In this document: piece by piece, positions 56,601-64,000 of the stretch
Layout of the letters: the number at the start of each line of letters is the position of its first letter
Numbering within the stretch: position 1 is the first letter of the stretch
Assembly: GCA_033964015.1 (NCBI GenBank)
Contig: CM066921.1
Coordinates: 25,277,355 to 25,341,354, forward strand
Length of the DNA: 64,000 nucleotides
Origin: Scolanthus callimorphus
Taxonomy: Eukaryota; Cnidaria; Anthozoa; Actiniaria; Edwardsiidae
Reading direction: 5' to 3'
Position numbers and translations under genes: made by a program
Notes under the pieces: model-generated
Seen by the model: only the letters and a program-made list of their open reading frames with translations
What the model was told of the DNA's origin: nothing
Databases searched by the model: none

Positions 56601-56640
56601 AGATTTCTTCCATAATATATAGATTTAGCCACTGGCTAAA
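44464..56640 (-). CDS. Two-domain fibrinogen-like extracellular protein, seven exons, 5' incomplete
   Basis: Exons: about 56,555-56,640; 55,551-55,831; 51,467-51,777; 50,457-50,577; 49,639-49,806; 48,731-48,907; 44,464-44,649. The order gives two related domains. Each run is GxYY..RVYCYMDE..CGSRGW.VIMKIDG, then FKYxSxxW...ETKLATYS.LPF..LCLGM, then SLY.LI.DRYRAS, then RNCNREGFN, RIGI.SNQENDCNSPDSR and GNEARCS...GxILxQ. This is the fibrinogen-C-like type of secreted or matrix protein I remember from corals and anemones. Domain II is intact and phase-perfect. Domain I has three single-base gaps (two in exon 1, one in exon 2). No signal peptide is in view, so upstream exons are missing. Confidence 0.75.
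44684..44930. mobile_element. Partial relative of the composite MITE
   Basis: Starts AGAGGATATTACACGGTGGC and has GAACGAGCGCAGCGAGTGAG, as in copies A and B, but the palindrome is degraded. It lies in intron 6 of the fibrinogen-like gene. Confidence 0.55.
45239..45839. mobile_element. TTAA-flanked MITE, partial inverted copy
   Basis: The inverted copy of 42,896-43,490, ending GTGGCACTTTAA. The inner end differs (a 45,000-45,238 block without homology), so this copy is truncated, rearranged or of another subfamily. Confidence 0.75.
45953..46231 (+). pseudogene. LINE RT tail fragment, triplication copy 1
   Basis: TWDAHVDHVVKKANRRLYDL, then VYCSLVRSALEYAAVVFAN: the L2/CR1-like post-RT pattern ('lsW..Hv..i..KanrRLy.LR.lk' and 'vyc.lvRsvLEYa..vw'). 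A missing C relative to copies 2 and 3 shifts its end. It was 5'-truncated before the triplication. Confidence 0.8.
46503..46625. repeat. Palindrome within the triplicated unit
   Basis: Arms of about 45 bp: CATGATAGTGAGATTTGT..GCCGAGG..TGTTATC against GATAACAC..GAGGCGTTTACAAATATCACTATCATG. The centre is GCTGAAGCGAAGC. It is repeated in copies 2 (about 47,338-47,460) and 3 (about 48,174-48,296). Likely an older MITE. Confidence 0.75.
46789..47037 (+). pseudogene. LINE RT tail fragment, triplication copy 2
   Basis: The same frame as copy 1, continuing PGRSYSDALEILWLSEEGL before a stop. It has the 'G.sYs.AL' block usual after the RT thumb. Confidence 0.8.
47625..47873 (+). pseudogene. LINE RT tail fragment, triplication copy 3
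   Basis: Identical over the coding part to copy 2; it differs only in the tail (TGCCATACAAAC for TGTCACACAAAC, and TTCATC for TTCGTC). Confidence 0.8.
48731..48907 (-). CDS. Fibrinogen-like gene exon 6
   Basis: Acceptor ATCTTGAAG, donor GCAAAG/GTACAT. Encodes HDSLYSIISTDRYTASHLGK, then SMQRNCNREGFNVNP. An alternative acceptor 12 bases further in (ATGAAG) is also in phase. Domain I holds the same sequence, but there the first half is fused to the preceding exon (exon 2) and the second half to the following one (exon 3). Confidence 0.75.
49448..49537. repeat. 33-bp tandem repeat, 2.7 copies
   Basis: The unit CCTTTACGACCCTTTACTGA plus TATTAGTGATATT is repeated without change. It lies in intron 5 next to exon 5. 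Confidence 0.9.
49639..49806 (-). CDS. Fibrinogen-like gene exon 5
   Basis: Acceptor TTCTCATAG, donor CTCAAG/GTGAGG, 168 bases, phase 0 at both ends. Encodes NVFKYESNYWKSHNVYNVEG, then MKLATYSRLPFNHLCLGM and TRWLK. Parallels the first part of exon 2 (TFKYDSALWTNKQTYN... LATYSHLPFSKLCLGM). Confidence 0.8.
50457..50577 (-). CDS. Fibrinogen-like gene exon 4
   Basis: Acceptor AATGTTTAG, donor GGCTCG/GTAAGT. Completes the codon split by exon 3 (phase 2/1) and encodes NARNGVYYMNLREKIRVYCY, then MDEVCGSRGWTVIMKIDGGS, the N-terminal strand region of a fibrinogen-like domain ('sGvY.i...v.vyCdM....GWtvi.riDG'). Confidence 0.8.
50890..51250 (-). mobile_element. tRNA-derived SINE-like element
   Basis: The minus strand begins with an A-box-like CGGTTAGCGCGCC (about 51,225-51,240) and has a B-box-like TTTCAAACCCC (about 51,190-51,200) within a stem. 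It continues through a body with (GT)n at about 50,982-50,995 to a CTTAGAGCCCTGTG / GCGCTATATAAG end. It lies in intron 3. Box spacing and order suit a Pol III promoter. Confidence 0.6.
51467..51777 (-). CDS. Fibrinogen-like gene exon 3 (end of domain I, start of domain II)
   Basis: Acceptor TTTTCGCAG, donor CTAAAAA/GTAAGT. Encodes RNCNREGFNVVVGAGSKARI, GILSNQENDCNSPDSRIGFG, NEARCSPEGGDKS, GYILSQ and then the linker FDNPAPSCKAIYEAK that opens domain II. Phase 0 in, phase 2 out. 311 bases without interruption. Confidence 0.8.
51830..52100 (+). repeat. Dispersed repeat, copy of the 315-770 family
   Basis: Contains the palindrome TAACCATTATCCT..GAATATCGTCT with GACGAGGGACGC, then AATGGTTTTATTATTCA and ACATCGATAACACAAAA, all matching 480-617 in inverted orientation. 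In intron 2. Confidence 0.65.
52165..52584 (-). mobile_element. 3' end of a minus-strand LINE
   Basis: The minus frame reads NRIVPIWNNLHFSIRQSSSY, AIFKDRVKLYFFEKTEQGF and soon stops: the C-terminal 'RtvplWN.Lp..i..a.sl..Fk..l' block of CR1/L2/Rex-type elements. A 3'UTR follows, ending in a (TAAA)n tail at 52,177-52,192. It is cut on its 5' side by the plus-strand LINE starting at about 52,585. Confidence 0.7.
52585..54722 (+). CDS. LINE endonuclease (C-part) and reverse transcriptase
   Basis: One open frame; the annotated ATG at 52,653 is internal to the truncated domain, and the frame is open from at least 52,588. Endonuclease: LILCGDLNCC (GDxN motif) and THLSDHELVY (SDH motif). RT: KAVGLDNIPARLLKDA, NYRPISILPVLSKLLER, motif A AVFIDLRKAFDSLDH, VPQGSILGPLLF, the active-site YADD (about residue 552), and thumb FTYLGVVFDERLSWNSHV. 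All catalytic residues expected in the RT are present. The frame stops after DYCDSVW at 54,722. Confidence 0.9.
54706..55047 (+). pseudogene. LINE ORF C-terminal tail after a frameshift
   Basis: Continues one base out of frame: NLENMQKRAGRIVARTSRSF ... RRQNHVFNLVKKCI ... TRQRNLLHFPAVRTEAAKRS ... FNKFSK and stop. This is the usual C-terminus after 'YCdsvW'. A few residues at the junction are missing, so a small deletion caused the shift. Confidence 0.8.
55261..55550 (+). repeat. Repeat with homology to 315-420 and to 41,990-42,030
   Basis: Plus-strand reading contains AGDAAELTGFF (as in the 41.9-kb frame) and CHVQKTDIDV..VLNNN (as at 315-420). This joins two repeats seen separately elsewhere, so all three are probably pieces of one longer element. 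Confidence 0.45.
55551..55831 (-). CDS. Fibrinogen-like gene exon 2 (domain I, one-base gap)
   Basis: Acceptor TTTGCTTTAAG, donor TTACAG/GTATAG. Encodes GTFKYDSALWTNKQTYNPAG, then KLATYSHLPFSKLCLGM, AESLYTLIADNRYRA. After this the frame is off by one: the shifted frame reads SHGRAFWKKFMPHPGLQ, which matches exon 6 and restores phase 0 to exon 3. The length is 281 rather than 282. Exon 2 corresponds to exon 5 plus the first part of exon 6. Confidence 0.7.
55888..56095. repeat. TTTTTGTCGCG-type MITE-like repeat
   Basis: GCCCGTTCGCACTTGCAAAT at the left and GTATTTGCGTCCGGCC at the right, with GATTTTTCTCGC and GATTTTTTTGTCGCG inside. A similar stretch (GTTCAGGCCGG..TTTTTGCCGC..GATTTTTCTCGCGCG) occurs at 42,811-42,872. 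Intron 1. Confidence 0.5.
56194..56311. mobile_element. MITE with 9-bp target duplication GTCTCTATA
   Basis: Ends TACCCTGGGTACCAGAG and its complement; the interior has CAAGCCGCCGCTATTGCGGC. Perfect direct repeats GTCTCTATA at 56,185-56,193 and 56,312-56,320. 118 bp, in intron 1 of the fibrinogen-like gene. Confidence 0.9.
56555..56640 (-). CDS. Fibrinogen-like gene exon 1 in window (degraded)
   Basis: The donor AACAAG/GTAACA at 56,555 is clear. Aligned to exon 4, this stretch gives 'IY-MEEICGSR-GWAMIMKIDGNK' with two single-base gaps. The acceptor is uncertain (TTTTAG or CCAG at about 56,625-56,640). Recognised only through its similarity to exon 4. Confidence 0.5.
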
Positions 56641-56828
56641 AGCGGAGCTCCCAACTATCATACGGAATGAAAGATGTCAGAAGCAGTAGTAGTTGTATGA
56701 AAAATAGGTTTATTTTATCTAGACTAATTTTATTTTATCAATCCACAACATAACAAGATAGTGGATGTGATCTCATGATAAAGCTGTACTTTTCATTATA
56801 AACAGTCCTTGCAGGTTTTTGTCCTTGC

Positions 56829-56870
56829 AGGTGCATAAAAAAGAACTTAAAAGTTCTTTTTTATGCACCT
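56829..56870. repeat. Perfect 20-bp hairpin
   Basis: Arms AGGTGCATAAAAAAGAACTT and its exact complement with a 2-base loop. The upstream TCCTTGCAGGT is itself duplicated at 56,806 and 56,822. Confidence 0.85.
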
Positions 56871-57228
56871 TTAGCCAAAGTTAAAATACTTTTGCCACCT
56901 CCCTTGTATACTATAAAAAGAATGATGCCCCTTTACCACACACTCAACAAAAAATGATAGGAGAATGACAGTGCAAAAACCTAACAATAAGAAACAGGGA
57001 GAGGGACGTGCTTGCAAGCATAGTCCATTTATTTTATACTTAAAAAATATCTCAATAAAAAAGAAATGAAAAAGAAAAAGAAAAAGTTTTAGTATTGGAT
57101 GATTTGCCAGACTTCACATTTCAAGACGTCAATTTTGTTGTTGCTCAAAAATCAAGGCTCGCGATCTTTTAGCGTACCCCTTGGTATAAACAAAGCAAAA
57201 CACAAAGTGTAAATCTACACAGATGTGT

Positions 57229-57372
57229 TAATAATGGTAATTGACCTGTGAGTGGAGTGCAATTTGGTCAGAAATCATACATGTGATTTCAAAAAGCGCG
57301 AGGTCGATTTGAAATCACAAGTATTATTTTTGACCAAAATTGCACTCCACTCAAGTCAATTACCACTTTATT
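57229..57372. mobile_element. Palindromic MITE
   Basis: Ends TGGTAATTGAC and its complement; arms contain GAGTGGAGTGCAATTT and ATGTGATTTCAAA on both sides. About 60-bp arms around a GCGCGAGGTCG centre. AT-rich flanks hide any target duplication. Confidence 0.75.
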
Positions 57373-58222
57373 ATATCAATGTTGAAATCATTTTCATAGA
57401 AAAAATTTTTCGAACCAAATGAAGGGAAATAACCAAACTTGAAAATGCAGCGCATGCTAGAATTAGAACAATCTGCTCACGCAATGTCAAAAATCTTAAA
57501 TCAGGTCAATTTAGGAATAAATTGACCTGCTGAGAGCAAATCAGATTGCAGAACACGCGTGTGATTTTAACATGGATATAATAAAGGCTAATTAACATGG
57601 GGCTTTATGCACTGGTACAAATGTCTCATGATAGTCAGCTTTGTTGTGCCATCCTTAAGATTCTTGTTGCCAGAGCAACCAAATTAAGGGGGTGTGATGC
57701 TAATTTTGCGTTTTTAGACATTCACTTGACATTGGGAACATTTTACCATGAACTACATGTATTCAAATATTAACTGTAATCAGTATACCGATGGGCTTTC
57801 TATTGCATCATTTGATAATGTGAAATGTTGCCATAGTAACAAAAAATCCCTGACTATCACAGCTATATTGGGCAGGAGGCATGCCTTTTAAAAAATACAA
57901 AACATTTTGAGGAATAGCATAACTAATAAAAAGGTAGGTATTGTTCATCATCTTGGGGAGTAAGGAAAAAACTTGCTCCTGTTTCACATGAAAAAAAAAT
58001 TGCACCAAGTTATCTTGGTGTTGTGGCTAACACATGCAGCATGCACAACAAATAAAGTTGGCCCTACCCCCGAGACAGACAGTTTACATGGAGCTGATGG
58101 CTATCCTAGCTACAGAGATACCAGTTACATGTGAATTGGGGATTGTATAGCAGGGATGTCAACTCCCCAGGTTTTGCCAGGAGTCTCCCATTTTTTTACC
58201 TCATCTCCGGGTCTCCCGGCTT
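57373..58222. other. AT-rich stretch, no gene seen
   Basis: A possible partial palindrome: ATTGACCTG recurs near 57,500-57,530. Otherwise nothing recognised. Confidence 0.3.
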
Positions 58223-58353
58223 TTAAAGGCCCATCACCAACCGAGAGCCTTTGCGGACTCTTAGCAAATCAGAGCACCCAAAAACAATGGATCAATTTGA
58301 AAAAAAGAGAGAAAACTTGGCGCAAAGGCTCCCGGTTGGTGATGGGCCTTTAA
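58223..58353. mobile_element. TTAA-flanked MITE
   Basis: TTAAAGGCCCATCACCAACC at the left and its complement at the right (58,334-58,353). Arms of about 35 bp include GAGCCTTTGCG. 131 bp. Confidence 0.85.
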
Positions 58354-58710
58354 GTAAAATCTCCCGATTTTCTTTGAAAAATTGTTATAGCTTTTTTTTG
58401 CTTCTGGTCCACTAAAATACAGCAAAATTTTGACATATTTAGGTATTTTCCTGTGTCAAAAGCCCTATATTTTGGTATCTCAAGGTTTTTCAAGGGACAG
58501 GGTTAACATAACTCAGTATAGAAACTTGTCCAACCACCTTAAATGGTTTGCCATGACAACAAATTGTCATTATTTTAAATATGGCTGGCACAAATAAAGA
58601 AGACTGCCAGTTTGGTTGCCTCAGCTGTCCCTCAACAGCAAAATATTATTTTGATCTGCATATAAGCCCCCATTGTGCTTGTCAAGCCTTTACATACCTG
58701 AGTACAACAA

Positions 58711-58963
58711 TGGGCAATTCCATAAAATAAAGGTACCCCCCCACGGGCGGCATTTGGAAATTCCGATAGGAATTAAGAGCTCGGAATTCTGATTGCAAGG
58801 GGGGGTTTTCGAAGCTGGATTTCTTTAACCTGCCCGGAATTCGATATGCATGGGGTGGGGGTGGGGGGGGGGGGTAAACCATGTTGGAAATTCTGGATGC
58901 ATGGGGCGGTCAAAAACTAGTGCCGCCCGTGGGGAGGGTACCTTTATTTTCTGGAATTGCCCA
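58711..58963. mobile_element. MITE with 42-bp terminal inverted repeats
   Basis: Ends GGGCAATTCCATAAAATAAA..GGTACC and CCACGGGCGGCA, matched inverted at 58,921-58,962 with three differences. The interior holds GGAAATTC motifs and a G-rich tract (58,851-58,874). Confidence 0.8.
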
Positions 58964-59023
58964 ATCAACTTCTGTCGCTTAAATTTCCTTTGATAACTGC
59001 ACAAACATTTCAGGTCCTCCTTC

Positions 59024-59577
59024 AGGGCATCTGACAGGGTGCGGAAATTTCAGGGCAAAATGTGGGGAAGAAAAGGCAAATTGTGCGGAAAATTAAATGC
59101 CTCTAAAACAAATTTAATTCACCTCTAAAACAATTTCAGAGTTTAAATATGGTCTACCATTATGTATACACATTAAAAGATGATTTTGCACACAACAGCT
59201 TTGATAAAACAGGGGGGGGGGGGAAATGTTCAAAGTTAACTTAGCTTAAGCTTAATGTACAGAGAAATAGGCTAAATCACTTACTGGATTTCTGATAATA
59301 ACACCTCTGAAACTGGCCTAATTTGCCTCTAAAACAATTTATACATACTGAAAGTTGCACTTCAATCTCCATCAACAGGGCATTTTTGTACTCAAAAGGG
59401 CAAGAGGGCAAGTTTCTTGACAGAAATTTGATGAGAAACTCTTGGCAAGCTCTCGTTTTTTGAAAACAAGGGCCCAGGCTATTTTGTTCACCAGGAAAGC
59501 TGGTGTGGGAAAGTTCTCAAGGTGCGGAAATGACCAAATTGTGCGGATCCGCACCACCGCACCCTGTCAGATGCCCT
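59024..59577. mobile_element. 554-bp non-autonomous DNA element
   Basis: Perfect terminal inverted repeats AGGGCATCTGACAGGGTGCG (20 bp) at both ends. The interior repeats GTGCGGAAAT and CCTCTAAAACAA motifs. No coding capacity. No obvious target duplication. Confidence 0.8.
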
Positions 59578-59935
59578 GTGGTTACAGTAAAAAATTTTAA
59601 GGTCTTTCCCTTTCTCCCCAAGCATACTGATAAATAGTGAACAAATCAGGTCATGGATCCTATTTTTTGGGACCAGGGGCTCAAAAGTATAAAGATGATG
59701 GCGGGGGGGGGGGAAGCTAAGGCAGGCATCTAGCCAGCAAAAAAACAGCGGGTGGATCCTGAACATAGGAGTCCAGTGAAGCTTAATGATTGCACCCCAC
59801 AAAATACTGGGGTATTTAATAGCAAAACAGCAGAAACATCACATTTGAAGAAAATACAGCATTTTACACATTTTGCACTAGTTTATCAAGTCTTTTGAAT
59901 TCCCCTAAAATATCTGGTAACCTTTTCAGTCATCA

Positions 59936-60246
59936 AAAAGTCTCTGCAGTTGCAAATTTTGTCATGACTAATTTACTTAATGTGTGTTTCCCAAAAATAT
60001 CCATACCCCCCCCCCCCTACGGAAGGGATTGGCAATTCCAGAGGGGTGGGGGGTCAATTTACCTGATCTTTTCCATACAAAAACTGTATTTTTCTTCGGA
60101 AATTCCAGAGGGGAGGGTGGGTCATTTCTTAACACCCTTCTGTGTGTGTGTGGGGGGATGGATATTTTTTGGAAACACACAATCACATTTATTTCAGAAT
60201 TAAATAAATTTAGTCTTTACAAATTTTGCAATTGCAGAGACTTTTT
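59936..60246. mobile_element. Nested palindromic MITEs
   Basis: Outer ends AAAAAGTCTCTGCAGTTGCA and a near-complement at 60,211-60,246. Inside them, 59,982-60,180 is a second palindrome with ends GTGTGTTTCC.AAAAATATC, a C-run at one side and G-runs at the other, and the TTCTTCGGAAATTCCAGAG core shared with 10,020-10,260. Confidence 0.75.
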
Positions 60247-60654
60247 CAGGGCTGACAAGATAACCAAATATTGATAACTTGATTAATGTATTGCTTGGCA
60301 TGTGTGCCATGTCAGGATTAGCATGCTCTCAGCAATAACTTTCATGATTTGTTCAGGAAAATATTATTTTGGTGGAATAACATGCATTATCAGAACAATT
60401 TTGTCACCACTGAAACAAAATAATCCCAGCAAATTGAACACTGTGGGACACTTTGTCAAGGTGGGACACAAAAAATATCTTTCCTAAAAGTGGAATAATT
60501 TTACTTTGTTATCTGTTCAGTGGGCATGATAGGCACTCATTACCGGTATGCAATCATTATGTATGTCGGGGGGAGAAACAAGTGAACTTTTTTCCCTATA
60601 TTTTAAGATTCTCCGGCATGTAGTTCCCCAAAAATTAGCATTCCCCCAACTCAT

Positions 60655-60945
60655 CAGAGAAATAATTTTACTAGGATTCCAGGCAATTGTGGCTAAAAGT
60701 GGCCAAAAATCCAGTTACTGAAACACTTAGAAGCTCTTGGCTTGATTGCGGTTTGTTTTGGAAGAACTATAAAATATGCCATAACAACTAGTGAAAATTG
60801 AAGAAATAAAATTTCAAAGTTCATCACCTTGGAGTACTACAGGGAAACTATGTCAACCATGCAATTCTATAAAAATCGTCAGCTGTATATTGTAAATAAA
60901 CTGAAATTGACTTTCCTTGTTAATGCCATCTAGATTTCATAATGG
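60655..60945. repeat. Repeat shared with 25,400-25,700
   Basis: Same orientation as the copy beside the kinase gene, roughly 75-80% similar by eye. No kinase coding sequence follows on either side here. Confidence 0.55.
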
Positions 60946-61285
60946 AAATAACATGAGTTACTATTGCATGCAGACCCTACAAAAAGATTAAAGGGTGTTA
61001 AATCATTAACCCGCAAAGTCTAAAGTGTTCCAAATAATTGCATGGGTGGAGCAATTTTGGATGGAGCAAGTTTCATGTTCACAAGATGCCCATAAAAGCA
61101 TCTTATGGTACTCTAATTTTCACCTAATTGCACTTGAAATACTGAGAATGGAGGTTTCGGGGGAAAAATTGAGAAAATAAGAATCAGACATAAAAGCAAA
61201 AGAATTTCAGTTTGAGGGGGCATGCTCCCCCTGAGAAAATTTTGAAAAACTTGCAACAAGATACTCCTATTCTGTCTGTTTCATT
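60946..61285. other. Intergenic, nothing recognised
   Basis: No gene or repeat signal. Confidence 0.3.
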
Positions 61286-61342
61286 TTCTTCATCTCTTTC
61301 TAAAATTCCATAGCCTATAGAATTTTAGAAAGAGATGAAGAA
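61286..61342. repeat. Perfect 23-bp hairpin
   Basis: Arms TTCTTCATCTCTTTCTAAAA(TTC) at 61,286-61,308 and the exact complement at 61,320-61,342, with an 11-base loop. Confidence 0.9.
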
Positions 61343-61809
61343 CATAACAAGGGCTATTTTGATGAGCCAACAAATATGGGTAAACGTGAGTGTCTTTCTG
61401 TGCACTCTGCTAACTTTTTATTCCGGCCTTGAGCAAGGAAAATTTTCTTGATAATTCACTTCAATTGACTGGGACAAACCGATCACTCACTCAGAATCCA
61501 AAACAAATTTAACCACATGTTGAAGGTTTTATCTTCAAGAGATAAAAGATAGCCGTTATCAGTGTCAATAGAATAAAGTAATTCTATAATTCAATGAAAG
61601 ACCAAAACACTCAAAACACAGTTGAAAGTTAGTTGATCATCTTTTGACTGTTCTAAATATACCGAGGAATCAAATCTCCTTTGGACTCGTCCATACACAT
61701 TGAAAATCATGTAAACGGGTGCAAAACATTCTTAACCAAAGTGTCTTAGCAGTTTTAGTCCACCTCTTAAGCTTTAATTCGCCCATTTCACTGAGGAAAA
61801 TAAGCTTAC

Positions 61810-62027
61810 CGAATGTTTGTCCAACTGCAGCGAACAGTGAGTTTCCAATCCACACCGCAACCATCATGTCCGTAACTGGTGACAAACGTTTTTAGTTCCT
61901 GTGACTTCAGCTTTCCTGACACTTTCGTATTCAGTAGAGAAGTAGAACATGTTTGTTTTAACAGAATTGCAGCCTGTAATTTTTCCTCGTGTGTAGGAGC
62001 TTGTGTACAACTAGAGATCAACTTCAC
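61810..62027 (-). CDS. Possible first coding exon, unknown product
   Basis: Starts with an ATG (62,025-62,027) and is open for 72 codons to a good donor (ACATTCG/GTAAGC). The sequence includes KLISSCTQAPTHEEKLQAAI, SGKLKSQELKTFVTSYGH, DGCGVDWK. I do not recognise the family. ETS-like TTCCGCTTCC (about 62,085) and TTTCCGG (62,127) lie just upstream. It could be an upstream exon of a gene further left, but no partner exon was found. Confidence 0.35.
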
Positions 62028-62263
62028 TATTAACTTTTGCCGCGTCGTGTCACGTGTAGTGGTCTGAACAATAGAAACTTGTTTCTATACTTATTTCCGC
62101 TTCCTGTAAAGTAAAGTGACTGTGATTTCCGGTGATTAAAAGAGATGAGATCCAACAACTTATTTTTGGGACCAGGGGCTCAAAAGTATAATGTCTTATT
62201 TTTACTATACCGCGCATGGTTTCGACGCGTCGACGCTACTCGTGAGGAGTTGTGTCGTTCAAG
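62028..62263. promoter_or_regulatory. Possible bidirectional promoter
   Basis: Lies between a minus-strand candidate exon (ATG at 62,027) and a plus-strand ATG (62,264). Contains CACGTG (62,053), two ETS-type TTCC motifs and GACGCGTCGACG. Promoter role inferred only from position and motifs. A 29-base stretch (62,163-62,191) also occurs at 59,663-59,692. Confidence 0.25.
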
Positions 62264-62404
62264 ATGGTACGGAAACTTTGTTTTACAAAAATGAGCATTG
62301 TTAGTCCCCATCAGCTCGAGGAGAGCCGAAAATTTGTGTTTTTATGGCTCACTGAAGGTCTGAACGAGACCGTTTCCTCCTCGACTATCGAGTATCTTGT
62401 ATAG
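62264..62404 (+). CDS. Short ORF, 46 codons, unknown
   Basis: ATG in good context (TTCAAGATGG). Includes MVRKLCFTKMSIVSPHQLEE and ends STIEYLV before TAG. A GTATAG overlaps the stop and could act as a splice donor. No family recognised. Confidence 0.25.
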   Translation: MVRKLCFTKMSIVSPHQLEESRKFVFLWLTEGLNETVSSSTIEYLV

Positions 62405-63053
62405 ATATGATGGTTACCTTCTTTCTGCTCTGATTTGCCCGGCTTTTTCCCGGTCGCTGCTTCTAGCTCTGGTGCTTCAGTTTTTGGCGTTTCTTTCTGC
62501 TTTTCTGATAATACGACCCATGTTTGTTTGTATTCGACGGCTTTCCCTTCACGTTGTTTATCCTTTGTGGCATAATTATTTATAGCATGGTACTCCAGTT
62601 AGTTGTCTTTTCTTCTAGTCCTTGAAACTCCGACTGGGAGAGAATTTCAGGAGCAAGCCGGCAAATTTTCACGCACGTTAAATTTCAACAACCCCCCTTC
62701 CCTTGACAACGCGACGTACCCTCCCCCTGTTAGCTGAGCATGCTTGACGTCACAATTGAGCTATTGTGACGTCAGCGATCACGGCCACGTTACACATCCG
62801 GGACTTGCCAAGACGTCCAAAATTCGGATCGACCCCTAGCACTTTCCACAGGTTACCCAATAATACTACGAGTTGCTGTATTTACAGTTATCTGCCTTTA
62901 TTGTGACGCTGTTTTCTTAGGTATGGTGCTCCGCTCTGCGGCGGCCTTCGGCCGCCGCAAGGAGCTCCGCTATGACAGTACGTCTGCATCACGATCTTGT
63001 CCGCCTTGACGTAGTACATACCACTCTTTGCCTCACTGGAACGACATGATTAT
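62405..63053. other. Intergenic with a GC-rich hairpin
   Basis: 62,928-62,972 holds a hairpin (GCTCCGC..GCGGCGGCC / GGCCGCCGC..GGAGC). TGACGTCA-like motifs lie at about 62,745 and 62,769. Confidence 0.35.
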
Positions 63054-63695
63054 AGAGGGGTTGCACAGGTCACGTGACCACACAAATCTTTATATTAAAA
63101 TTCAATATCTTAGCTCATAGTTGACATAGCTATGTAGCAAAATGAAATGGAAAGCAATAAGTATGATTTTTTTGGCAAAACAATTTTTCGCAGTGAAATG
63201 ATGAGATATGCAAATATTTCATGAGCATTATTTGCATATTTCATCATTGTGTTAGGAATGAAATGAAATAATTTAAATTGCATTGGTGCAATGGTATTTA
63301 TATGTCTTTTGTATCTCTTAGCATAGAAAATTCAAAATACAAAGCAATCTCCCTATATTTACATTTTGGCTTAGTGGCGGCCATCTTGGATTGCAACTTC
63401 TAGCATCCAAGATGGCCACCATAAACTATAAACATATGAAGTTTGCTTTGAGTTTTGATTGTACCATGCCAAGAGATAAAAAACAGATGAAAAAACTGCT
63501 TTATGTCATTTGTATGCGTTTTTTCTCTTTTTTAAAGGAAATGATGACATATACAAATATTGCTGATTAAATATTTGCGTAGCCGATCCTCCAAAATGAC
63601 ACTTTGGCAAAAAAAAATTATTCCTTAAAATATTGAATTTTAAGAAAAAAAATGTGAAACTTTGCTTTGTTCACATGGCCTGTGCAGCTCCTCCC
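63054..63695. mobile_element. 642-bp MITE with inner hairpin
   Basis: Ends GAGGGGTTGCACAGGTCACG and, inverted, GCACAGGCCATGTGAAC with an AAATTCAATAT extension inside. In the centre 63,375-63,391 and 63,405-63,422 form a hairpin (GGCCATCTTGGAT / ATCCAAGATGGCC). Confidence 0.7.
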
Positions 63696-64000
63696 ATTGT
63701 TAATATATTTTAGTATAATTACTTCCGCGCGCTGATTGGTCGAGAGGTTTGTTTTCTCTTGCTATAATCACCTACCGGTGATTATAACTTTGAAAGGATT
63801 GGGAGTGCGCGCACGAATATTGTTATGATCTTTAAAAAGTCCAACAGAAAGAAGGTTTTTTGGTCTAAAAACCTTTTGAATCACATGGGCAATTATACTA
63901 AAACAATTTGTCGCCTTAGGGTCCGTGATTACCGGCGAATGTCCCTCGACTTCGTCTCGGTCACCTCGACTATTCGCCGATGATCACGAAGCCTGAGGTG
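63696..64000. other. Window end with palindromic fragments
   Basis: A 28-bp palindrome (TATAATCACC..GGTGATTATA) at 63,762-63,787, and a larger palindromic element starting at about 63,915 (CCGGCGAATG / TATTCGCCG), cut by the window end. Confidence 0.45.

Noticed and set aside
58682..60203. Pro-rich ORFs near G/C runs
   Set aside because: They lie inside MITEs with G/C tracts; no coding features.

Overview
This looks like nuclear DNA of a metazoan, most likely an anthozoan cnidarian (a coral or close relative). It is AT-rich, its genes have introns with GT-AG borders, and it is dense with non-LTR retrotransposons and short palindromic DNA transposons. The two best genes (a tandem fibrinogen-like-domain extracellular protein and a Ser/Thr-kinase-like gene) resemble multi-copy families I remember from coral and anemone genomes. 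The taxon is an inference; no database was searched.

Layout. 0-1.3 kb: palindromic elements. 2-6.3 kb: a broken LINE on the minus strand (ORF1, endonuclease, part of RT) with a foldback element inside it. 6.5-7.6 and 10.6-11.3 kb: decayed minus-strand protease-like fragments (Ulp1-like and OTU-like). 11.3-14.2 kb: MITEs. 14.7-17.3 kb: a broken plus-strand LINE that begins with a 2A-like peptide. 17.3-22.4 kb: mostly gene-poor. 22.4-41.0 kb: a nested structure. Diverged inverted arms (22.4-24.0 and 39.45-41.0 kb) end inward in a perfect 26-bp inverted repeat. Between them lie two minus-strand genes: a kinase (25.7-27.3 kb) and a multi-exon conserved gene of unknown function (28.4-38.4 kb). The 6-kb intron of the second gene holds a 5.3-kb TTAA-flanked foldback element.

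41.4-45.9 kb: a 1.3-kb element with a 9-bp target duplication and two copies of a TTAA-flanked element. 44.5-56.6 kb: a seven-exon minus-strand gene with two fibrinogen-like domains. Its last intron holds an 836-bp tandem triplication (LINE tail plus palindrome). Its second intron holds a nearly intact LINE RT inserted beside another LINE tail. 56.2-64 kb: a succession of MITEs, a possible first exon at 61.8-62.0 kb and a possible divergent short ORF.

Non-coding structure dominates. At least five elements have clear 9-bp target duplications (Mutator-like) and at least three are bounded by TTAA. Several genes carry one-base frameshifts, often at homopolymers, so decay and assembly error cannot be separated from this sequence alone. 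Exon borders were set by eye from splice signals, reading phase and internal paralogy.
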